A DNA stretch of 64,000 bases from Microcella pacifica (GTDB lineage: Bacteria > Actinomycetota > Actinomycetes > Actinomycetales > Microbacteriaceae): contig NZ_VIKT02000003.1 of assembly GCF_009371975.2 (NCBI RefSeq), forward strand, positions 9,813 to 73,812, in the 5' to 3' direction. The translations under genes and the position numbers were made by a program. Shown here piece after piece: positions 59,864 to 64,000 of the stretch. Positions within the stretch are counted from its first letter, which is position 1. Every line of letters begins with the position of its first letter. The notes beneath the pieces are model-generated. The model was not told the origin of the DNA and made no database searches. It saw nothing but the letters and a program-made list of their open reading frames with translations.

Positions 59864-62800
59864 TCGCGAGCGGCGGAGGCGGCGGGCTCTGCGGCATAGA
59901 GGTTCTCCAGGGTGCGGCCGACCCACTCGATGAGGTCGTCGTCGCTCGCATCCTTCGGCAGGGGAACGGCGACGGCGCGCTGCTGGCCGAAGTACTTGGC
60001 CCCCGGATACATGCGCTGCAGCCGCAGCTGGCGCGAGTCGGGCAGCTCAAGCCCCACGATGCGCAGCATCTGCCCCATGACGACAACGTCGCTGAGCCCC
60101 AGACTCTGGGCGAGCCGCCGCAGTCTCGACACTGCGAGCAGCGCGTGCACGGGGGCGGGAGGATCGCCGTAGCGATCGGCCAGTTCCTCGAGAACCGCAC
60201 CGAGTGCATCCGCGTCGCTCGTCGGCGATGCCGCGGTCGAGAGCTTCTGATAGGCCTCGAGGCGCAGGCGCTCGCTCTCGATGAACTCCTCGGGAATCCG
60301 CGCGTCGACGGGCAGCTCGAGCCGCAGCTCGGTCTGCTCGGCGGCCGCGTCGCCGCGGAACGTGCTCACGGCCTCGCCGATCATGCGCAGGTAGAGGTCG
60401 AAGCCCACGCCCGCGATGTGGCCGGCCTGCTCGGCGCCGAGCAGGTTGCCCGCGCCGCGAATCTCGAGATCCTTCATCGCGATCTGCATGCCGCCGCCGA
60501 GGTCGGTGTGGGCGGCGATCGTCTGCAGGCGGTCGTGCGCGGTCTCGCTGAGCGGCTTCGACTCGTCGTAGAGGAAGTAGGCGTAGGCGCGCTCCCGGCC
60601 GCGCCCGACGCGCCCGCGCAACTGGTGCAGCTGCGAGAGCCCGTACTTGTCGGCACGGTCGATGATGAGCGTGTTGGCGTTGGCCACGTCGAGCCCGGTC
60701 TCGATGATCGTCGTCGAGACGAGCACGTCGAACTTGCGCTCCCAGAAGTCGACCATGACCTGCTCGAGAAGCGACTCGCTCATCTGGCCGTGGGCGACGG
60801 CGACGCGCGCATCCGGCACCAGTTCGGCGAGGTGGGAGGCGACGCGCTGGATGCTCGACACGCGGTTGTGCACATAGAACACCTGCCCCTCCCGCAGCAT
60901 CTCGCGGTGGATCGCGGCGGCGACCTGCTTGTCGCTGTACGCGCCCACATAGGTGAGGATCGGGTGGCGGTCTTCGGGCGGCGTCGCGAGGGTCGACATC
61001 TCGCGGATGCCCGTCACCGCCATTTCGAGCGTGCGCGGAATCGGCGTGGCCGACATCGCGAGCACGTCGACGTTGTGCTTGAGCTTCTTGAGCGCGTCCT
61101 TGTGCTCGACGCCGAACCGCTGCTCCTCGTCGATGATCACGAGCCCCAGGTCTGTGAACTGCACGCCCTGCGAGAGGATGCGGTGGGTTCCGATGACGAC
61201 GTCCACGGTGCCCTGCGCGAGCCCCTCGAGCGTCTCCTTCGCCTCGCGGTCGGACTGGAAGCGGCTGAGCGCGCGCAAGTGCACGGGGAAGCCGGCGAAG
61301 CGCTCGGCGAAGGTCTCCACGTGCTGCTTCACGAGCAGGGTCGTCGGCACGATCATGGCGACCTGCTTGCCGCCCTGCACGGCCTTGAACGCGGCGCGCA
61401 CGGCAACCTCGGTCTTGCCGTAGCCCACGTCGCCCGCCAGCAGGCGGTCCATGGGGATCGGCCGCTCCATGTCGGCCTTGACCTCGTCGATGGTCGTGAG
61501 CTGGTCGGGCGTCTCCATGAACGGGAACGCCTCCTCGAGTTCGCGCTGCCAGGGAGTATCGGGCTCGAAGGCGTGGCCCTTGCTCGACATGCGGGCCGAG
61601 TAGAGCTTCACGAGCTCGACGGCGATGTCACGCACGGCCCGACGCGCACGGCCCTTGGCGGCCGCCCAGTCGCTGCCGCCCATCTTGCTGAGCGCAGGCG
61701 ACTCGCCGCCCACGTAGCGGCTCAGCAGGTCCAGCTGATCGGTGGGCACGTAGAGCTTGTCGCCCGGGTAGCCGCGCTTGGACGGCGCGTACTCGAGCAC
61801 GAGGAACTCGCGCGTCGTCTTCACGGCATTGCGGCCGCCCGTGGAGACCTCGCGCGTCGTGAGCTCGAGGAAGCGCCCGATGCCGTGGGTCACGTGCACG
61901 ACGGGGTCGCCCGGCGTCAGCTGCAGCGGGTCGACCTGCGTCTTGCGGCGGCTCGCGAGCTTCTTCGGCTGGCGCGAGTCGTAGCCGGCGCTGCGACCGT
62001 AGAACTCGGTCTCGCTCAGCAGGCCCAGCGTCAGCTCGGGCAGTTCGAAGCCGTGCTCGACGCTGCCCTGCACGAGGTACACAACCCCGGCCTCGAGAGA
62101 CTCGGGCAGCTCGGCGACCTCCCGCGCGGCGACCTCCTGCTCCGCGAGCACGTCGGCAGCGCGCTCGATGAGACCGTGGCCGCCCGCGACGACGATCATC
62201 GTCCAGCCCGCCCGCGCGCGGTCGGCGACGTGGTCGACGGCGCCCGCGCTCGTGCCCGCGAAGCTGGGGGGCTCGGAGGCGTCGATGCGCACGACGTCGG
62301 GGTCGTCGGCATCGAACGCGCTCACGGTGAACCAGGCGCGATCGCCCGCCGCGCGGCGCAGCCCGTTCACGGTGAGGAAGTCGCCAGCGTCGAGGTCGAT
62401 CGGCGCCTCGGCCCCCGCGGTCGCCGCGTGCCAGGCCGCGGTGAGGAACTCGCGGTTCGTCTCGGCGAGGCTCACGGCGCGCGTGGCGACCCGTTCGGGG
62501 CTCAGGACGGCGACCGCGGACGCTGCGGGCAGGTAGTGCGTGAGCGGCACGAGCTCGTCGACGAGCGCGGGTGCGAGGCTCTCCATGCCCTCGACCGGGA
62601 TTCCCTCGCCGATCTTCTCGAGCAGCTGCTGCAGGCTCGGGAACTCGTGCTGCATCTCGCGCGCCCGCTGCCGCACCGCGTCGGTGAGCAGCAGCTCGCG
62701 CGTGGGTGGCAGCTCGACGCTCGCGACCTCCTCCGGCAGCGACCGCTGGTCGGCGACGGAGAACTCGCGCAGCTGCTCGACCTCGTCGCCGAAGAACTCG

Positions 62801-63405
62801 ACGCGCACGGGGTGCTCGGCGACCGCGGGAAAGACATCGAGGATGCCGCCGCGCACCGCGAACTCGCCGCGGCGGGTCACCATGTCGACGCGCGTGTAGG
62901 CCAGGTCGACGAGCCGGCGGGTCACCTCGGCGAGGTCGTGGCCCCGCGCTCCCGCCACGAGAGTCACCGGCTCGATGTCGGTCAGGCCGGTGGCGAGAGG
63001 CTGCAGGGCGGCGCGCACGGACGCGACGACGACGAGGTCGCTGCGCCGGTCATCCTCATCGGCCTCCCATGCCGCGAGGGCGCGCAGCGTGCGGATGCGG
63101 CGGCCGACCGTCTCGGCGCTCGGGCTCAACCGCTCGTGCGGCAGGGTCTCCCACGCGGGCAGGTCGAGGATCGTCGCGCCCGGAGCGACGCACGCGAGCG
63201 CCTGCTGCACGGCCTCGGCCTCGCGGCCGGTCGCGGCGATGACGAGCAGGCACTGCGGGCCGTCACGGCGCTCGAGGAGGCCCGCGAGGAGCGGTACACG
63301 CAGGCCCTCGACGATGGAGAAGTCGGTGCTGCGTGCGGCGTGATCGAGCGCCGTCTCGAGGGTGCGGGCGCGCGACAGGGCAGGGATCAACCGCTCGAGA
63401 CTCAC
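59860..63405 (-). CDS. mfd: Transcription-repair coupling factor Mfd
   Basis: Mfd removes stalled RNA polymerase and recruits UvrA. The 1181 residues from the GTG at 63405 (MSLERLIPAL) match the family. The UvrB-like N-terminal module (PAWETLPHERLSPSAETVGRR) is followed by the RNA-polymerase-interacting region (GDPVVHVTHGIGRFLEL). The translocase has Walker A LLAGDVGYGKTEVAVRA, Walker B IIDEEQRFGV, SATPIPRTLEM and the Q-LRGRVGR-R helicase VI region (YGLSQLHQLRGRVGRG). It lies 55 bases from pth, in the common pth-mfd order. A very long antisense frame across it is only a GC-bias shadow. Confidence 0.97.
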   Translation of the reverse strand: MSLERLIPALSRARTLETALDHAARSTDFSIVEGLRVPLLAGLLERRDGPQCLLVIAATGREAEAVQQALACVAPGATILDLPAWETLPHERLSPSAETVGRRIRTLRALAAWEADEDDRRSDLVVVASVRAALQPLATGLTDIEPVTLVAGARGHDLAEVTRRLVDLAYTRVDMVTRRGEFAVRGGILDVFPAVAEHPVRVEFFGDEVEQLREFSVADQRSLPEEVASVELPPTRELLLTDAVRQRAREMQHEFPSLQQLLEKIGEGIPVEGMESLAPALVDELVPLTHYLPAASAVAVLSPERVATRAVSLAETNREFLTAAWHAATAGAEAPIDLDAGDFLTVNGLRRAAGDRAWFTVSAFDADDPDVVRIDASEPPSFAGTSAGAVDHVADRARAGWTMIVVAGGHGLIERAADVLAEQEVAAREVAELPESLEAGVVYLVQGSVEHGFELPELTLGLLSETEFYGRSAGYDSRQPKKLASRRKTQVDPLQLTPGDPVVHVTHGIGRFLELTTREVSTGGRNAVKTTREFLVLEYAPSKRGYPGDKLYVPTDQLDLLSRYVGGESPALSKMGGSDWAAAKGRARRAVRDIAVELVKLYSARMSSKGHAFEPDTPWQRELEEAFPFMETPDQLTTIDEVKADMERPIPMDRLLAGDVGYGKTEVAVRAAFKAVQGGKQVAMIVPTTLLVKQHVETFAERFAGFPVHLRALSRFQSDREAKETLEGLAQGTVDVVIGTHRILSQGVQFTDLGLVIIDEEQRFGVEHKDALKKLKHNVDVLAMSATPIPRTLEMAVTGIREMSTLATPPEDRHPILTYVGAYSDKQVAAAIHREMLREGQVFYVHNRVSSIQRVASHLAELVPDARVAVAHGQMSESLLEQVMVDFWERKFDVLVSTTIIETGLDVANANTLIIDRADKYGLSQLHQLRGRVGRGRERAYAYFLYDESKPLSETAHDRLQTIAAHTDLGGGMQIAMKDLEIRGAGNLLGAEQAGHIAGVGFDLYLRMIGEAVSTFRGDAAAEQTELRLELPVDARIPEEFIESERLRLEAYQKLSTAASPTSDADALGAVLEELADRYGDPPAPVHALLAVSRLRRLAQSLGLSDVVVMGQMLRIVGLELPDSRQLRLQRMYPGAKYFGQQRAVAVPLPKDASDDDLIEWVGRTLENLYAAEPAASAARD

Positions 63406-63460
63406 GTCGGCCGAGTCTACGCGGCCACCCTGACGCTCCGCCCGAGACGGGATGCTCGGC

Positions 63461-64000
63461 TCAAGCCCGCGGAGCGTGCACGCGCTGCTGCGCCGCGAGC
63501 AGACCCTCGTCGACGATGAGCTCGACCGCGTCGGCGGCATCCGACAGCACGAACGGCAGTCGGGCGCGCTCCGCGGCCGGGAAGTCGCGCAGAACGTAGT
63601 CGGCCGCCTCCTGGCGCCCCGGGGGTCGCCCCACCCCGATGCGCACGCGCACGAACTCGGGCGTACCGAGCGCCTTGATGACGTCGCGCACGCCGTTCTG
63701 GCCGCCATGACCGCCGTCGGCCTTGAGCTTGATCGTCTCGAACGGCAGGTCGATGTCGTCGTGGATGACGATCGTGCGCTCCGGGGGGATGCCGAAGTAG
63801 GCGGCGGCGCTCGAGACGGGGCCACCCGAGGTGTTCATGTAGCTCAACGGGCGCGCCAGCACGAGCTTCGGCCCGCCCGGCCGCACGCGTCCCTCAGCGA
63901 GCATCGTCGTCGTGCGGTGCCGACTGAAGCGCGCGCCGATGCGGTCGGCGAGCTCGTCGAGCACCATCGCGCCCACGTTGTGGCGGTTGCCGGCGTAGCC
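63461..64000 (-). CDS. pth: Peptidyl-tRNA hydrolase (5' end outside window)
   Basis: Pth recycles peptidyl-tRNAs. The frame runs off the right edge; visible residues begin GYAGNRHNVGAMV, with the catalytic-site Asn and His, so only about the first 10-12 residues are missing. Other conserved parts are LARPLSYMNTSGGPV, IVIHDDIDLPF with the catalytic Asp, KADGGHGGQNGVRDV and RVRIGVGRPPGR. The tail is somewhat long. It is upstream of mfd on the same strand. Confidence 0.95.
   Translation of the reverse strand, partial: GYAGNRHNVGAMVLDELADRIGARFSRHRTTTMLAEGRVRPGGPKLVLARPLSYMNTSGGPVSSAAAYFGIPPERTIVIHDDIDLPFETIKLKADGGHGGQNGVRDVIKALGTPEFVRVRIGVGRPPGRQEAADYVLRDFPAAERARLPFVLSDAADAVELIVDEGLLAAQQRVHAPRA

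Noticed and set aside
58783-63519. A very long plus-strand open frame (about 1578 codons) across mazG, CPBP and mfd
   Set aside because: It is antisense to the unmistakable Mfd protein and has Arg/Ala/His-rich shadow composition caused by high GC; no motif is visible.

Overview
This window is a GC-rich chromosome segment from a Gram-positive actinobacterium, most likely a member of the Microbacteriaceae. The evidence is strong G/C bias at third codon positions, frequent GTG starts, coupled ATGA/GTGA gene junctions, and markers such as DUF4245, DUF4307 and DUF501 proteins, an eno-ftsB-DUF501-subtilase run and a PIN-PhoH protein. Most of it is ordinary housekeeping sequence, interrupted by two foreign tracts.

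Layout. 1-5106: a MoxR-type ATPase (cut by the left edge) and a VWA protein lead into mftD, mftE and mftF, the downstream half of a mycofactocin pathway; mftA-C are not in the window. 5107-7860: debris of a plasmid or conjugative element, namely one unknown gene and a frameshifted, end-truncated methylase-helicase. It runs directly into fadD, whose first codons have been replaced. 7819-12740: fadD with an SBF-type transporter, then divergent glpX and fba. 12725-18576 (minus strand): ispH followed by two tandem pairs, each a histidine-kinase-like protein plus a membrane partner that looks like a degenerate kinase, with no response regulator. 18653-23055: xseA-xseB-DUF4245, a beta-carbonic anhydrase and fumC. 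23052-27526: a DAB bicarbonate-uptake operon (dabB-dabA-PII) with a divergent small winged-helix regulator and a palindromic operator. 27530-44932: PhoH, an EgtE-like protein lacking the PLP lysine, a cis-prenyltransferase, hemolysin III, greA, ilvA, an AI-2E-type protein, a four-gene ABC importer, a YcaQ-like DNA glycosylase, HtpX, LemA and an Ig-like surface protein.

44945-49980: a genomic island at a tRNA gene with a UAA anticodon. The last 40 bases of the tRNA are repeated at 49941-49980. Inside are a zinc-ribbon/DUF4145 (HEPN-type) protein, a wrecked tyrosine integrase, a membrane-anchored Sel1-like protein and a single-chain MmeI-type restriction-modification enzyme. It reads as a small immobilised defence island with visibly lower GC.

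50024-64000: NDH-2, a mycosin-like subtilase, DUF501, FtsB/DivIC, enolase, HisRS, an ABC-2 exporter, MazG, a CPBP protease, Mfd and the start-truncated pth.

Functional links: carbonic anhydrase, DabAB and PII form an inorganic-carbon module; glpX and fba share a divergent control region in sugar-phosphate metabolism; ispH and the cis-prenyltransferase belong to isoprenoid synthesis. The best candidates for something undescribed are the ispH-linked kinase/pseudokinase operon, the MoxR-VWA pair joined to the mycofactocin genes, the lysine-less EgtE-like protein, and the tRNA-anchored defence island.
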